A stretch of DNA of 64,000 nt from Cynocephalus volans. Its lineage: Eukaryota > Chordata > Mammalia > Dermoptera > Cynocephalidae. The stretch lies in contig NC_084472.1 of the NCBI RefSeq assembly GCF_027409185.1, forward strand, positions 46,611,427-46,675,426, given 5' to 3'. A program made the translations under genes and the position numbers. The notes under the pieces were generated by a model, which was not told the origin of the DNA, searched no databases, and worked only from the letters and a program-made list of their open reading frames with translations. This document shows positions 1-12,140 of the stretch, piece by piece. Position 1 is the first letter of the stretch; every line of letters begins with the position of its first letter.

Positions 1-192
1 TGTATTTGAAGTATAGACACTACTAATGATGGTGCAGATGTTTGAGGGAAAAAACGTGGCCACACAGCTGGTGGCAGTATGGGAACGACTCAGCCCTGAT
101 CAGTCCTGCTTCCTTGCTTAGAAGGCTCCACGACAGCATTTGCCTAAATAAACATTCTTTCAAAGAGCCGCTCTTGGATTGTTGGAGGAGGG

Positions 193-345
193 AGAGATGT
201 GGAGAGCATTTAGTCCAGTGACCTCATTTTAGAGATGAGGAAACTGAGGCAGAGTAAGGGGCAGTGATCTCATGTATAGCAGCCCTGTTAATGGAAAAGC
301 TGGGCCTAGAATCTCATTTCCTGAGTCTTGCCCAGCCTGTGTACA
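193..345 (-). repeat. MIR SINE fragment
   Basis: Contains the MIR core in reverse orientation: a stretch reading cattttagagatgagg then aaactgaggca at about 222-250, the complement of the conserved TGCCTCAGTTTCCTCATC core. The flanks are diverged, as expected of an ancient tRNA-derived element. No coding content. Confidence 0.75.
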
Positions 346-1940
346 CTGGTTATTCCCGAACAATCTAGTTAAATGTTGTGGGAGAGCCTACTGATTTCCT
401 CCAAAGTGTCCCACCCAGTTCTAGAGTCTTCCAGGCAATGACTTCACTCCTTTTCTTGGTTTTCTTTTTACCTAGAAACTCAGGCTTGACAGAGTCTGGG
501 TATCCCCAGCAGGGACTTTGGCGTCCTCTGGGAGATATTCTGCCTCCCTACTCAATAGGGCCTCCTTGGACCACTTGAGGGGATGGCCTTTCCAATTCCA
601 CCTTAGTTAGGGCTTCTCTCTTGTTTCGACCCTGGTCTTCATGACTGGAGGTGGACGTTACTACCTTTCACCTCTCTCTATGCCTGGAGGAACAAATTCT
701 TTTCTCCAATCAAACCAATTCACTTGCATGCTTCAGAAAATCGACTTCTCTTTCTTTTTTCAACAGTTTCCTCCACCTTGAATGCTCCTTCATGGCAACA
801 TCTCCACCTATTGGAGTCCTCATCCTTGAAAATCTCATCCACATTCATGTCCCCCGTGAAGTGATCCTTGTCCGTTCCAGCCACAGAGCTCTTCTCCCTT
901 TTTAGAACTTGCAGGAGTCTGTACCAATCACTTAGTATGTGTCACACTGCCTTGTTTTGGGGTTGTGAACATGTGTTGTGAACTATAAGCTCCTGGGACC
1001 ACAGTTTATCGATCTTTTAAATCCTCTCCAGACTAGGTGCTGCAGGGCTGTCCAGGTCAACCAACATTTATTGTGCTTGGTAGTGCTATCTCAGGACTTC
1101 TTGTTACTTGGAATAATAAATGTAGTTTTTGTTCAAACCTACTTCATTTGGGTTTGTGCTTCTTTGTAGCCAAAAGAACTGTAGCTCATACATACTGGAA
1201 GGAAATAGATGTGGGAGTGGAAACAGGGTTTTTATACTATTTACTTAAATGGGTGGTTATAAAGGGGAATGACTGAGAGAGAAAGGGGACGTTAAGAGCT
1301 GGAGAGTGTGTGTATAAAGGCACAAAGTTAAAGGGAAGGATGGTAATAAGGAGGTTTGTTTAGAAGCAAGATTAAAATAGTGAAGTCCATGTTGAGTACC
1401 ACCTCAATGTAAATTAGTAAAATCTACGTATTCTTTTTAACAACAAACATTTCTTGAGTGCCCCAGGTATGCTAGGTTTGGCCAATAATACTCTATTTTC
1501 TAATATTTTAACTTACCTCATCCAAAATGCTTCCTAACATGAAATTTGATTTTACTCTCAATAGATAAAGAAAATGGTTTTTATTTTCCATTTAGGTCAA
1601 AAGCAATTTTGGCAGCAGTTCAAACACTGCTCAGGGCACCAAGAATAACTAGAAGCTTATCTTTGTGAATGTCTTTTTTGGGCCTGTTTTTTTTCCCTCT
1701 GGTATTTTTCTTCACTATCCTTTGAGTTTTCTTTCTTTATTTTTTTATTTAGCAGTTTTCACTTATTTTTCATCAGATCTCTCTTCTTTGACATCTTGCC
1801 ACAGTTTTCTTATCTAGGTCTTCTTTCATTCCTTTCTGGGATGACAGCAACATTTCAATAATTCAGTTTAATGGGGGTGGGGAGTTGGGGGGTCCTTGGA
1901 ATAGTAGGAAAGAGAGGAAGCCTTGTAGGAGAGTTTAGGA
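346..1940. other. No gene recognised; possible weak L2 remnant
   Basis: Only short open frames without family similarity are present. About 760-1130 has the texture of an L2 3' region (a clinic-style string of short phrases such as gctcctgggaccacagtt) but is too diverged to call firmly. Confidence 0.4.
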
Positions 1941-1943
1941 GAC

Positions 1944-2070
1944 CTGGGTTTCTGTACAGAATTTTACCACTAACTAGCTGGATAACCTTGGGCAAATCAT
2001 AACTTCTTGGAGTTTTCAGGCTCTTATCTCTAAGAAGAAGGATTTGACCAATATGATCTCTAGGCATTAA
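1944..2070 (+). repeat. MIR SINE fragment
   Basis: Reads gacctgggtttctg, then actagctggataaccttggg, then caaatcataacttc, in the order of the MIR consensus (tRNA-like region then 'ACTTACTAGCTGTGTGACCTTGGGCAA'-type core). Diverged, plus orientation. Confidence 0.65.
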
Positions 2071-2364
2071 CGTTCTCTGAAGTTTATAAAAACAAGCTTT
2101 ATATAAGAAGTGAGATTTGCACTTGGATTTGAAAATATGGGGCTTTGGTGATAATAAACACTGTATTTAAAGGTTGTTTTGTATTTTGCAACTTTGTGGT
2201 TACTTGAGCTTTATAAATGAGGACTGGGATTTGGGACCAGCATTTCCCAGGTTGTCATCAATCAAACACTGGAAACTTTTCCATATAAGAGCTGATGCTG
2301 CAGGAAATGGAGAGATAGAATAGTAATGGCAGTCCTTGACTTGTGCTCTTCTTTTTGTGGATAA

Positions 2365-2725
2365 AAAAACAAAACATGAAATCTACCCCACTGACCAAAT
2401 TTTAAGTGTGCAGTACAGTATTGTTAACAATAGACACATTACTAAACAGCAGATCTCTAGAACATTTTCATTTTGCGTAACTGAAACCTTAAGCCCATTG
2501 CACAGCAGCTTTCCAATTCCTCCTGCTCTAAGCCCCTGGCAACCACCATTCCACTTTCTACTTTTATGAGTTTGACTATTTTAGATACCTCATGTAAGTG
2601 GAATCATGTAGTATTTGTCCTTACATGACTGACTTATTTCACTTAGCATAATGTCCTCAAAGTTCATCTGTGTGGTAGCATATGACAAGATTTTTCTTGT
2701 TTAAGACTGACTAGTATATTCCTTG
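2365..2725 (-). mobile_element. Old L1 3' end fragment
   Basis: Reverse-oriented L1 3' region of an old subfamily (L1M type). Recognisable phrases include ttaagtgtgcagtacagta, ctggcaaccaccattccact and catgtaagtggaatcatgta, all typical of L1M 3' UTRs read on the opposite strand. No open reading frame survives. Confidence 0.75.
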
Positions 2726-2940
2726 ACCTGTGTTCTAAACTAGAATTTTTCTGAGTTTGACACAAAAATCAAAACTCACATATTTTGTCTCTGTGCTCTT
2801 TTCTGCTCTTGCTGGTAATTTATGGTGCCCTTACCAATGCAAAAACTCTGGGCAGATGGACCTAGTCTCCACTCACACCTAAGGATGGCTTGCTGTACCT
2901 TTTGATGTGTTCCCAATATTGCTTGATTTTTCTTTTACTA

Positions 2941-3045
2941 TTTTTTTTTCTTTTTTTTTCTGATGACTGGCTGGTATGAGGATCCGAACCCTCGACCTTG
3001 GTATCTAACAACATGCTCTAACCAACTGAGCTAACCCACCAGCCC
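2941..3045 (-). mobile_element. tRNA-Ile-derived SINE (CYN-like), monomeric
   Basis: On the minus strand it reads GGGCTGGTGGGTTAGCTCAG, TTGGTTAGAGC, then ACCAAGGTCGAGGGTTCGGATCC: the A-box and B-box of a tRNA-Ile-like head, followed by an A-rich tail that appears as T-runs at 2941-2960. The length (about 105 bp) fits a single tRNA unit. It is a retroposed copy, not a tRNA gene: the acceptor-stem pairing is lost and it has a tail. Confidence 0.8.
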
Positions 3046-3139
3046 ATGTTACTTTAATTTGAATTAGGCTTATACAAAACAGAAGTCTTTGTCTTCAGAC
3101 ATGGCTTTTGATTGAAAGATCATACAATTTTTGGACAAT

Positions 3140-3236
3140 CTAGGTTCTTGTCTTGACTCTGTGCAGCCTTGGGCAACTCCTTTTCACTATGGGCCTCAGT
3201 TTCCTCGTCTGTAAGATGGGAGGACTAGACTGTTCA
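3140..3236 (+). repeat. MIR SINE fragment
   Basis: Contains gcagccttgggcaactcc and gggcctcagtttcctcgtct followed by gtaagatggg, the conserved MIR core in plus orientation. Confidence 0.85.
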
Positions 3237-3427
3237 CTGGCTCTCAGTGAGGGAAATTTTGCCTTCTAGTGGACATGTGGCAATGTCTGAACACACTTTT
3301 GGTGGTCATAGCTGGGGAGGAACCAGGGATGCTTCTAGACATCCTACAATGCACAAGGTCATTCCTCCACCACAAAGAATTTTCTGGCCCAAATGTCAAC
3401 AGTGCTGAGGCTGAGAAATCCTGGACT
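3237..3427 (+). mobile_element. MER20-like hAT DNA transposon (non-autonomous)
   Basis: Phrases ggacatgtggcaatgtctga, catcctacaatgcacaagg, caaagaattttctggccc and gtgctgaggctgagaaatcc follow the order of the MER20 consensus as I know it. It abuts the MIR core just upstream. About 190 bp, near full length, no coding capacity. Confidence 0.75.
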
Positions 3428-3654
3428 ACTTGATTTCTAAGTTCTCTAATGTCTCTGAAATGCCATGTCTTCTTCTATATCTTCAGTTTTTCCTTTCACA
3501 TTCTCAGGGGCTTGGGTCTAAGACAACACTGTAAAGTATGAAAGTTTAATTTCTTTCTTCTCCTTTCATAGTTTGTCCTTCCGAAGCGTTCATTCTCTTT
3601 CCCTTTCCTTCTCTGTCTCATCATCATCTGGGACAAGTTTATGACACATACATT

Positions 3655-4085
3655 TTCTTTTACTTACTTACAAAGTTCCCATTTTATTTTTTGACACATG
3701 GTAATTGGATATATTTATGGGGTACAATGTGATCTTTGGGTACATGTATACAGGCGCGCAATGATCATATCAGAGTAATTAGCATATCCATCACCTCAAA
3801 CATTTGTCATTTCTTTGTGTTGGGAACATTCAAAATCCTCTCTAATAGCTATTTGAGGTTATGCAACAAATTTCTGTTAGTAATTGTTGTGTCCCTACAG
3901 TGCTACAGAACACCAATCTTATTTCTCCTTCCTAGCTGTAATTTTGTATCTGTTGGCCACCCTTTCCCGGTCCCCCTTCCCCTCCACCTTTACTAATCTC
4001 TAGTAACCCCTATCCTACTCTCTAATTCTATGAGATCGACTTTTTACACTTCCACCTATGAAGGAGAACATGTGATATTTCATAA
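3655..4085 (-). mobile_element. Old L1 3' UTR fragment
   Basis: Reverse-oriented L1 3' UTR of the type containing ggatatatttatggggtaca, catcacctcaaacatttgtc, atttctttgtgttgggaaca and gtgctacagaacaccaatc. It ends just short of ORF2, at the ctatgaaggagaacatgtga region. A second copy of the same family lies at 25030-25705. Confidence 0.8.
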
Positions 4086-4625
4086 AAGGATATTCATTTT
4101 AACAGGGTTTAAATTCTGGGTGGCATCAGGCTGGTTTAAAGCAGAAAGACCTTTAATCAGCCTAGGCCTTTGCCGCCAGACTGCTACACTCTCATGTTTT
4201 CAGTTCATGTGTGTTATGTAATCTGGGGAGAGGAGGTACTATTGAAATACATTCATGTTTAGTTTTTAGTTTTAATTTTTAGCTGCTGTTAGATTTTGTT
4301 CCTTATGCTTTCCTATCCTATCTTGCACAGAAGTTTAATGTATAAAAGTAAAATAATGAGCATATTTGCTTATGTAGGTTTTAGTCCCAGAGAAACAAAA
4401 ACATAAAATTGCTAAAATATACCTTGGTTTTAAGATGCAGTCTTTAATGATTTATTTCTAGTATGTCTTCTATGCTAGAAATCCATCAATTATTCAAACA
4501 CAAGAGCCAGAACCTAGGTGTTATCTTTGATCCTTCCCTCTCGCTCATCTCTCACATCTAATCCATCTCCAAGTCCTGTCAATTTTCCCTCCTAAATATC
4601 CTCCAAATCCACCTGTTAACCCCAC

Positions 4626-5139
4626 TGTATTAGTCAGGATTCTCTAGAGAGATAGAATCAATAAGATAGTTATAAATATGTGAGAGGGGATTTATTAGGG
4701 GAATTAGCTCACATGACTGTGAAGAAAAGTCCCACAGATAGGCCATCTGCAAAGTGGATGCCAGTAGCGTGGCTCGGTCCAAGCCCAAAGGTCTCAAAAC
4801 CAGGGAAGCTGATGGTGTCCTTAGTGTAAGTCCTAGAACCTAAATGGTGAAGAGTCTCGAGCTCTGATGTCCATGGACAGGAGAGAAGAGTGTACCTCAG
4901 CTTTGGCAGATAGAGCAATTCGTCTTTTTTGTCCATTTTTTGTTCTCTTGGGGCCCCCAGCAGATTGGGTTGCTCCCTCCCTCCCTCCCATATTGAGGGT
5001 GGGTCTTTCCCACCCAGTCCACTCAGGCTGTCATGCTAATCTCCTATGGAAACATCCTCATGGACACAGATAAAAAGATAGCTTTACCAGGTTTCTCAGC
5101 ATTCTTTAATCAAGTTGACACCTAGAATTAACCTTCACA
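4626..5139 (-). mobile_element. Solo LTR (ERVL-type), 514 bp, reverse orientation
   Basis: Begins TGTATTAGTCAGGATTCTCT and ends in ttaaccttcaca, giving TG...CA termini. The flanking 5 bp cccac is repeated exactly at 4621-4625 and 5140-5144, the target duplication expected of an ERVL-class insertion. On the minus strand it starts with the familiar TGTGAAGGTTAATTCTAGGT type of LTR end. It sits inside an L2. I cannot name the subfamily with certainty (MLT2-like is a guess). Confidence 0.8.
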
Positions 5140-5568
5140 CCCACCTTTGTCAGTAACTGCAGTCCAAGTTCCTATCACCTCATCCTGGATCACAGCGATC
5201 TGCACTTAACCATTATAAACCCGTCTACCACAGTCCCCTCCAGTCTGTTCTTTGCATTGAAACATGAGCCACTGTCTCAAAACACAATTTAGATCACATC
5301 GGCTTCAATGATAAAATCCTTGAATGGCTTTTTACCCTGCTGAGGATAAAGGCAAAACTCATTTACACAGCCTCTGTGGATCTGCCTCCCAGCCCACTCC
5401 CCCACCATCACCTACTTCTCCAGCCACATCTTCTCTCACTCCTTTTTCCTAATGGCAGTGGTCTTCTTTCATCCCCTTGAACTCTCCATGCTTCTTCCTA
5501 CCACAGTGCCTTTGCACACACTTTTCCTCCAGCCCAGAATGCTCTCTCCACTCTTACTCTTACCTCCT

Positions 5569-6060
5569 TGTCTTAGCTGGGTTCTCCTAGAGGCAGACTT
5601 CGAGACTGGGATTTAAGTTTGTGTAGTTTATTTGAGGGGTGATGCAGAAAACTCTGGTGAGGGTGTGGGGTGTGGGAGATGAGTGGGGAAAGAAAGGAAG
5701 CCAGCACAAGGTGCAGGAATGGACAGACTCCTAGCAAGTGAAAGTGAGGCTCAGTCATACTGGGGACTTCTGGAAGATGGCATAGAACATGCCTCAGAGT
5801 TGTCCAACTTGAGTGGTGTGGAGGTTGAGATATTTGTACACTAATTCCTGTTGACAATTGGTTGAGAGATGCTCATGGGATTGTCAATTTAGTAATTCTG
5901 GCCTGTTCTGTGCATGGGCTGAGGCCACTTCTATGGCCAGAGAAAGCACTTGGGCAGAAAGTCACAGGTGTTTGCAGGAAGCAGCCATTGTACTGCCCAG
6001 CAGATGTGGTGACAGGAGATATGAGCAGGACACCGATGGCATCCGCTATGCCATTGTACC
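5569..6060 (-). mobile_element. LTR-like insertion in L2
   Basis: Interrupts the colinear L2 between the ...ctcttacctcc and attgctactcattctcaggt parts. It starts TGTCTTAGCTGGGTTCTCCT, resembling the reverse end of a mammalian LTR. The right boundary is uncertain because a clean CA end and a perfect 5-bp duplication are not visible (ctcct against ctctt). Family not identified. Confidence 0.5.
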
Positions 6061-6365
6061 TCTTCCTTGTTTACTTAATTGCTACTCATTCTCAGGTCTC
6101 AGTGCGAGCATCACTCTTTCAGGAAGCCTCTGCAGACCTTCCTGAGGTTGTCACGTGCTCTTATTATCAGTACTCTTAGCACCATGGTCCTTTCCTTTGT
6201 AGCATCTGCCATAGCGTGATCATATTATTAATATTTGTCTCTACTACTAGACACAAGGCAGGGACTATGTCTGTTTTACTCACTTCTGTGTCTTTACTGT
6301 TACCACAGTGGCCAGCTCTGGATTTGTAGAATGTAGGATAGATGTTCTTTAATGTTATTTTGTTT

Positions 6366-7558
6366 CCCCTACCTGAACATACAGTTTTTCTCTTATTCCC
6401 ACAATTTTAAGCACATCTACGAATTTACATCTTTGGATTACATTCTTGGTGAAATCCATTCTATTTTATACTAGGATTAAAACTTTGTTTTAATCAAGAC
6501 ATTAGAAAAATCATAAAGGTACAAAAAAATCTAAACAAATGCTGAAACATTGCTATATAGACACAGACTGAGACTTTCAAGATAGAACCATTGACTGGCA
6601 GGCAGTGTTATCCTTCCACAGCTCATGGTCATATGAAGGGTGATTTTGACATGTCGCTATGGTGAAAAGGAGTGTGGGTTCTGCAGAAGTCTAATGAATG
6701 AAAGCTAAGGACTGTACCATGTACTCACTGTTCTCTGCTGTGATACAGGTGGAACCAACTCATAAAAGCTTTGTGCTATAGTCTATCTCTTTTAGAGAGA
6801 AGCTTTTGTTACTTTGGTGAAGGGAGAATGTAATTGTTTCTTGGGTGTATATTAGTGAGGACTTCAACACAAACTACGTATACAGGGAAAAACAGGAGGC
6901 AACACATGAGAAGGATGAGGAGGTCTTGACCACAGGATCAGAATGACAGAAAATACTGGCTCATTCTTTATTTCTTATTTTCATCTCCTTACCCCTACCT
7001 CTTTGATTCTTTCTGTATTTCCCACATTTTCTTCTACTGCAGACAGGCTACTTCCATGTGGGAAAAAAAAGATGACCACTGGCATCTCCAGGGATATATA
7101 ATCTAGTAGCCTCAGTAGCAAGAGAGAGTATCTTTCTCCCAGTATCCAAGTACTGTACTGGGGAATTGATTGGTCCTTCTTGAGTCATCTGCCTGTTTCT
7201 TAAGCCAATCTCTGTGGTGAGTGATGAGGAATCTCATGACTGCCCAGCCTAGAAGATATGACACACTGTGGTAGTGGTGGAGAGTGGGGTGCTATGACTG
7301 TCAGCCCCACCACAACCACACGGAGGAAAGAAGGTTGGTACTACAGAAATAAGGAGAAAATGCTGGGCACGAGAAAACAACAAATATCCCTATGAAAAGG
7401 AAATGACTTGCTTTTAAGTCATTAATTCATTCAGACACTCATTCATTTATTAAAAAAAAAATCTATTGGTTCCCTATTATGAGCAAATACTTCCAGACAT
7501 AGAAATAAAAATGGTTTCCCTCCTCAAGTAACTCAGAGTAGTGGAAGAGATAGATAAG
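6366..7558. other. No gene recognised; ancient repeat at the right end
   Basis: Nothing coding is seen. About 7050-7260 has the texture of an old repeat. 7390-7558 (tcattaattcattcagacac, then ggtttccctcctcaagtaac) looks like an ancient mammalian interspersed repeat. Its continuation resumes after 17230 (gcaaggaaacaattacaata), which would make it the outermost layer of the nested block. Confidence 0.4.
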
Positions 7559-7841
7559 TGTACTAGTCTGTTTTTGTGTTGTGAAAATAGAATACCTGAG
7601 GCTGGGTGTGTTAGTCTGTTTCTGTTGTTTATAACAAAATACCTGGAACTGGCTGATTTGTAAAGAAAATGAAATTTATGAAATTTATTGCTTATAGTTT
7701 CAGAAGCTGGAAGCCCAAAGTCCGGGGAACACTTCTGGTGAGGGTCTTTTTTGGTGGTGGTTTTACAGCAGTGTGGGGGTCTCACATGGCAGAAAATGGC
7801 AGAGCAGAGAGAGAGTTAGCTACTCATGAGCTCTCCTTTTA

Positions 7842-8125
7842 TTTATTTATTTATTTTTTATTATTATTTTTTTAAAATTCTTAATTCTCTTATTTTTTTT
7901 TATTTTTATTTTTATTTTTTTAATTTTATTATGTCGATATACATTGTAGCTGATTATTGCTCCCCATCACCAGAACCTCCCTCCCTTCTCCCTCACCCCT
8001 CCCCCCCAACAATGTCCTTTCTGTTTGCTTGTTGTATCAACTTCAAATAATTGTGGTTGTTATATCTTCTTCCCCCCCCCCCCCGGTTTGTGTGTGTGTG
8101 TGTGTGTGAATTTATATATTAATTT
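7842..8125 (-). other. L1-A 3' UTR and A-rich tail
   Basis: Reading from ORF2 outward on the minus strand: a (CA)n tract opposite 8089-8108, a run of 13 G opposite 8072-8084, a polypurine stretch opposite 7970-8009 with several GGG/GGGG blocks, the conserved CAGCTACAATGTATATCGAC end (opposite about 7931-7951), then the A-rich tail with repeated AATAAA. The G-rich blocks could fold into a quadruplex, as described for L1 3' UTRs of other mammals. The same segments recur at 29374-29640. Confidence 0.85.
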
Positions 8126-11100
8126 TTAGCTCCCTCCAATAAGTGAGAACATGTGGTATTTCTCTTTCTGTGCCTGACTTGTTTCACTTAATATAATTCT
8201 CTCAAGGTCCATCCATGTTGTTGCAAATGGCAGTATTTCATTCGTTTTTATAGCTGAGTAGTATTCCATTGTGTAGATGTACCACATTTTGCGTATCCAC
8301 TCATCTGATGATGGGCATTTGGGCTGGTTCCAACTCTTGGCTATTGTAAAGAGTGCTGCGATGAACATTGGGGAACAGGTATACCTTCGACTTGATGATT
8401 TCCATTCCTCTGGGTATATTCCCAACAGTGGGATGGCTGGGTCGTATGGTAGATCTATTTGCAATTGTTTAAGGAACCTCCATACCATTTTCCATAGAGG
8501 CTGCACCATTTTGCAGTCCCACCAACAATGTATGAGAGTTCCGTTTTCTCCGCAGCCTCGCCAGCATTTATCGTTCATAGTCTTTTGGATTTTAGCCATC
8601 CTAACTGGGGTTAGATGGTATCTCAATGTGGTTTTGATTTGCATTTCCCGGATGCTGAGTGATGTTGAGCATTTTTTCATATGTCTGTTGGCCATTTGGA
8701 TATCTTCCTTAGAGAAATGCCTACTTAGCTCTTTTGCCCATTTTTTAATTGGGTTGCTTGTTTTCTTCTTGTAAAGTTGTTTGAGTTCCTTATATATTCT
8801 GGATATTAATCCTTTGTCAGATGTATATTTTGCAAATATTTTCTCCCACTCTGTTGGTTGTCTTTTAACTCTTTTAATTGTTTCTTTTGCTGTGCAGAAG
8901 CTTTTTAGTTTGATATAATCCCATTTGTTTATTTTTCCTTTGGTTGCCCGTGCTTTTGGGGTCATATACATGAAGTCTGTGCCCAGTCCTATTTCCTGAA
9001 GTGTTTCTCCTATGTTTTCTTTAAGAAGTTTTGTTGTCTCAGGGTGTATATTTAAATCCTTAATCCATTTTGAGTTGATTTTAGTATACGGTGAGAGGTA
9101 TGGATCTAGTTTCATTCTCCTGCATATCGATATCCAGTTATCCCAGCACCACTTGCTGAAGAGGCAGTCCCTTCCCCAGTGAATAGGCTTGGTGCCTTTG
9201 TCAAAGATCAGATGGAAGTAAGTGTGTGGGTTGATTTCTGGATTCTCTATTCTATTCCATTGGTCAGTGTGTCTGTTTTTATGCCAGTACCATACTGTTT
9301 TGGTTATTATAGCTTTGTAGTATAGCTTAAAGTCAGGTAGTGTTATGCCTCCAGCTTTATTTTTTTTGCTCAGCATTGCTTTGGCTATGCGTGGTCTTTT
9401 ATTGTTCCATATAAATGTCTGGATAGTTTTTTCCATTTCTGAGAAAAATGTCTTTGGAATTTTGATGGGGATTGCATTGAATTTGTATATCACTTTGGGT
9501 AGTATGGACATTTTCACTATGTTGATTCTTCCAATCCAAGAGCATGGAATATCTTTCCATCTTCTTGTATCCTCTCTAATTTCTCTCAGCAGTGGTTTGT
9601 AGTTCTCATTATAGAGATTTTTCACCTCCTTGGTTAACTCAATTCCTAAGTATTTTATTTTTTTGGTGGCTATTGTAAATGGGCAGGCTTTCTTGATTTC
9701 TCCTTCTGCATGTTCACTATTGGAGAAAAGAAATGCTACTGATTTTTGTGTGTTGATTTTGTATCCTGCTACTGTGCTGAAATCATTTATCAATTCCAAC
9801 AGTTTTTTTGTAGAGGTTTTAGGCTGTTCGATATATAGGATCATGTCATCTGCAAACAGGGACAGTTTGACTTCATCTTTTCCAATCTGGATGCCCTTTA
9901 TTTCCTTCTCTTCTCTGATTGCTCTGGCTAGTACTTCCAACACTATGTTGAATAGGAGTGGTGAGAGTGGGCATCCTTGTCTAGTGCCTGTTCTTAAAGG
10001 AAAAGCTTTCAGCTTTTGCCCATTCAGGATGATATTGGCAGTGGGTTTGTCATATATGGCTTTAATTATGTTGAGATACTTTCCCTCTATACCTAACTTA
10101 TAGAGGGTCTTTGTCATGAATGAGTGCTGAACTTTATCAAATGCTTTTTCAGCATCTATAGAGATGATCATATGGTCCTTGTGTTTGAGTTTATTAATAT
10201 GGTGTATCACATTTATTGATTTGCGTATGTTGAACCAACCTTGCATCCCTGGGATGAATCCCACTTGATCGTGATGAATAATTTTTCGTATGTGTTGCTG
10301 TATTCTGTTTGCTAGTATTTTAGTGAGGATTTTTGCATCTATATTCATCAAGGATATCGGCCTGTAGTTTTCTTTTTTGGTTATATCTTTACCTGGTTTT
10401 GGTATCAGGATGATGTTTGCTTCATAGAATGAGTTTGGGAGATTTGCGCCCGTTTCAATCTTTTGGAATAGTTTGTAAAGAATCGGTGTCAAATCCTCGT
10501 TGAATGTTTGGTAAAATTCTGCTGTGAATCCATCTGGTCCTGGGCTTTTCTTTGTTGGGAGCCTTCTGATAACAGCTTCAATCTCCTTTATTGTTATTGG
10601 TCTGTTCAAATTTTCTACGTCTTCACGGTTCAGTTTTGGGAGCTTGTGTGTGTCCAGAAATTTATCCATTTCCTCCAGATTTTCAAATTTGTTGGCGTAT
10701 AGTTGTTTATAGTAGTCTCGAATGATTCCTTGTATTTCAGATGAATCAGTTGTAATATCGCCTTTTTCATTTCTAATTTTTGTTATTTGAGTCTTCTCTC
10801 TTCTTTTTTTTGTTAGCCATGCTAATGGTTTGTCAATTTTATTTATCTTTTCAAAAAACCAACTTTTTGATTCGTTGATCTTTTGAATTGTTTTTTGGTT
10901 TTCAATTTCATTCAGTTCTGCTCTGATCTTAATGATTTCTTTCCGTCTGCTAACTTTAGGATTGGATTGTTCTTGTTTTTCTAGTTCTTTAAGGTGAAGT
11001 GTTAGGTTGTTCACTTGCCATCTTTCCATTCTTCTGAAGTGAGCGTTTAATGCAATAAATTTTCCCCTCAATACTGCTTTTGCAGTATCCCACAGGTTTT

Positions 11101-11953
11101 GGTATGATGTATCATTGTTTTCATTAGTTTCAATAAACTTTTTGATTTCCTGCTTAATTTCTTCTTGGACCCATATGTCATTAAGTAGAATGCTGTTTAA
11201 TTTCCATGTGTTTGTATAGTTTCCAGAGTTTCGTTTGTTATTAATTTCTAGTTTTAATCCATTGTGGTCTGAGAAGATACATGGGATAATTCCAATTATT
11301 TTGAGTTTATTGAGACTTGATTTGTGACCTAATATGTGATCTATCCTGGAGAATGATCCATGTGCTGATGAGAAGAATGAATATTCTGAGGTTGTTGGGT
11401 GGAATGTTCTGTAGGTATCTGCCAATTCCAATTGGTCTAGAGTCTTGTTTAGATCTTGTGTTTCTCTACTGATTCTTTGCCTAGATGATCTGTCTAATAT
11501 TGACAGTGGAGTGTTCAGGTCCCCTGCTATTATGGTATTAGTGTCTATTTCCTTCTTTAGGTCTAATAGAGTTTGTTTTATAAATCTGGCTGCTCCAACA
11601 TTGGGTGCGTACATATTTATGATTGTTATGTCTTCTTGATGGATCAGTCCTTTTATCATTAAGTAGTGTCCCTCATTGTCTCTTTTTATGGTTTTTAGTT
11701 TAAAGTCTATTTTGTCAGATATAAGAATAGCCACTCCAGCTCGTTTTTCTTTTCTGTTTGCATGGTAAATCTTTTTCCATCCTTTCACTCTTAGTCTGTG
11801 TGAATCTTTATGGGTGAGGTGGGTCTCTTGTAGGCAGCATATAGTTGGGTCCTGCTTTTTGATCCAGTCAGCCAGTCTGTGTCTTTTAATTGGGGAATTT
11901 AAGCCTTTAACATTAAGAGTTGCTATTGAAAGGTGTTGATTTATTCCTAGCAT
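8126..11953 (-). CDS. L1 ORF2p: endonuclease / reverse transcriptase
   Basis: A 1275-codon open frame starting ATG at 11953 and ending TAA at 8126, the usual length of a mammalian L1 ORF2 protein. It nicks target DNA and copies L1 RNA at the nick. N-terminal AP-like endonuclease: the Asn of TLNVKGLNS, the Glu of CLQETHL, the Tyr of YAPN, the Asp and Asn of GDLNTPLS, the Asp of SRIDHILG and the SDH near residue 230 are all present. Reverse transcriptase: [23 protein letters not shown] and the catalytic FADDMIL near residue 700 are present. C-terminal Cys motif: [18 protein letters not shown], spaced C-X3-C-X7-H-X4-C. No stop, frameshift or missing key residue was seen. Translation would follow ORF1 by re-initiation across the spacer. 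Confidence 0.95.
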   Translation of the reverse strand: MLGINQHLSIATLNVKGLNSPIKRHRLADWIKKQDPTICCLQETHLTHKDSHRLRVKGWKKIYHANRKEKRAGVAILISDKIDFKLKTIKRDNEGHYLMIKGLIHQEDITIINMYAPNVGAARFIKQTLLDLKKEIDTNTIIAGDLNTPLSILDRSSRQRISRETQDLNKTLDQLELADTYRTFHPTTSEYSFFSSAHGSFSRIDHILGHKSSLNKLKIIGIIPCIFSDHNGLKLEINNKRNSGNYTNTWKLNSILLNDIWVQEEIKQEIKKFIETNENNDTSYQNLWDTAKAVLRGKFIALNAHFRRMERWQVNNLTLHLKELEKQEQSNPKVSRRKEIIKIRAELNEIENQKTIQKINESKSWFFEKINKIDKPLAWLTKKRREKTQITKIRNEKGDITTDSSEIQGIIRDYYKQLYANKFENLEEMDKFLDTHKLPKLNREDVENLNRPITIKEIEAVIRRLPTKKSPGPDGFTAEFYQTFNEDLTPILYKLFQKIETGANLPNSFYEANIILIPKPGKDITKKENYRPISLMNIDAKILTKILANRIQQHIRKIIHHDQVGFIPGMQGWFNIRKSINVIHHINKLKHKDHMIISIDAEKAFDKVQHSFMTKTLYKLGIEGKYLNIIKAIYDKPTANIILNGQKLKAFPLRTGTRQGCPLSPLLFNIVLEVLARAIREEKEIKGIQIGKDEVKLSLFADDMILYIEQPKTSTKKLLELINDFSTVAGYKINTQKSVAFLFSNSEHAEGEIKKACPFTIATKKIKYLGIELTKEVKNLYNENYKPLLREIREDTRRWKDIPCSWIGRINIVKMSILPKVIYKFNAIPIKIPKTFFSEMEKTIQTFIWNNKRPRIAKAMLSKKNKAGGITLPDFKLYYKAIITKTVWYWHKNRHTDQWNRIENPEINPHTYFHLIFDKGTKPIHWGRDCLFSKWCWDNWISICRRMKLDPYLSPYTKINSKWIKDLNIHPETTKLLKENIGETLQEIGLGTDFMYMTPKARATKGKINKWDYIKLKSFCTAKETIKRVKRQPTEWEKIFAKYTSDKGLISRIYKELKQLYKKKTSNPIKKWAKELSRHFSKEDIQMANRHMKKCSTSLSIREMQIKTTLRYHLTPVRMAKIQKTMNDKCWRGCGENGTLIHCWWDCKMVQPLWKMVWRFLKQLQIDLPYDPAIPLLGIYPEEWKSSSRRYTCSPMFIAALFTIAKSWNQPKCPSSDEWIRKMWYIYTMEYYSAIKTNEILPFATTWMDLERIILSETSQAQKEKYHMFSLIGGS

Positions 11954-12140
11954 TTTATTGGTTGTTTGGTTGTCTTAGGTGTCTTTTGTTCCTTGCTTTC
12001 TGATTTACTGTTTGGTTTCTTTGTTTGGTGGTTCCTTAGGTTGTAGATAGTGTTTTTGTTAGCTTGTTTTCTCTTCATGAATGCCATTTTTATTGTACTA
12101 GCGGGTTTAGATTTTTCTTAGGTTTTTATGGCAGTGGTAG

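Larger units (their letters stand above)
4500..6365 (+). mobile_element. L2 LINE 3' region, split by two LTR insertions
   Basis: Three colinear pieces belong to one L2. 4500-4625 contains tctccaagtcctgtcaattt; 5145-5568 contains gataaaatccttgaatggct, gatctgcctcccagcccact and gtgcctttgcacacactttt; about 6065-6365 contains attctcaggtctcag and ggcagggactatgtctgttt. Their order matches the L2 3' half. The gaps are filled by a solo LTR and a second LTR-like element. No open frame remains. Confidence 0.75.

Noticed and set aside
2941..3045. tRNA-Ile gene
   Set aside because: Only the A- and B-box regions match. The acceptor stem is not paired, an A-rich tail follows, and many copies exist, so it is a SINE.
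8277..11639. Plus-strand open frames of 60-165 codons opposite L1-A ORF2
   Set aside because: Antisense shadows of a conserved coding region. The same shadows appear opposite L1-B, L1-C and L1-D.
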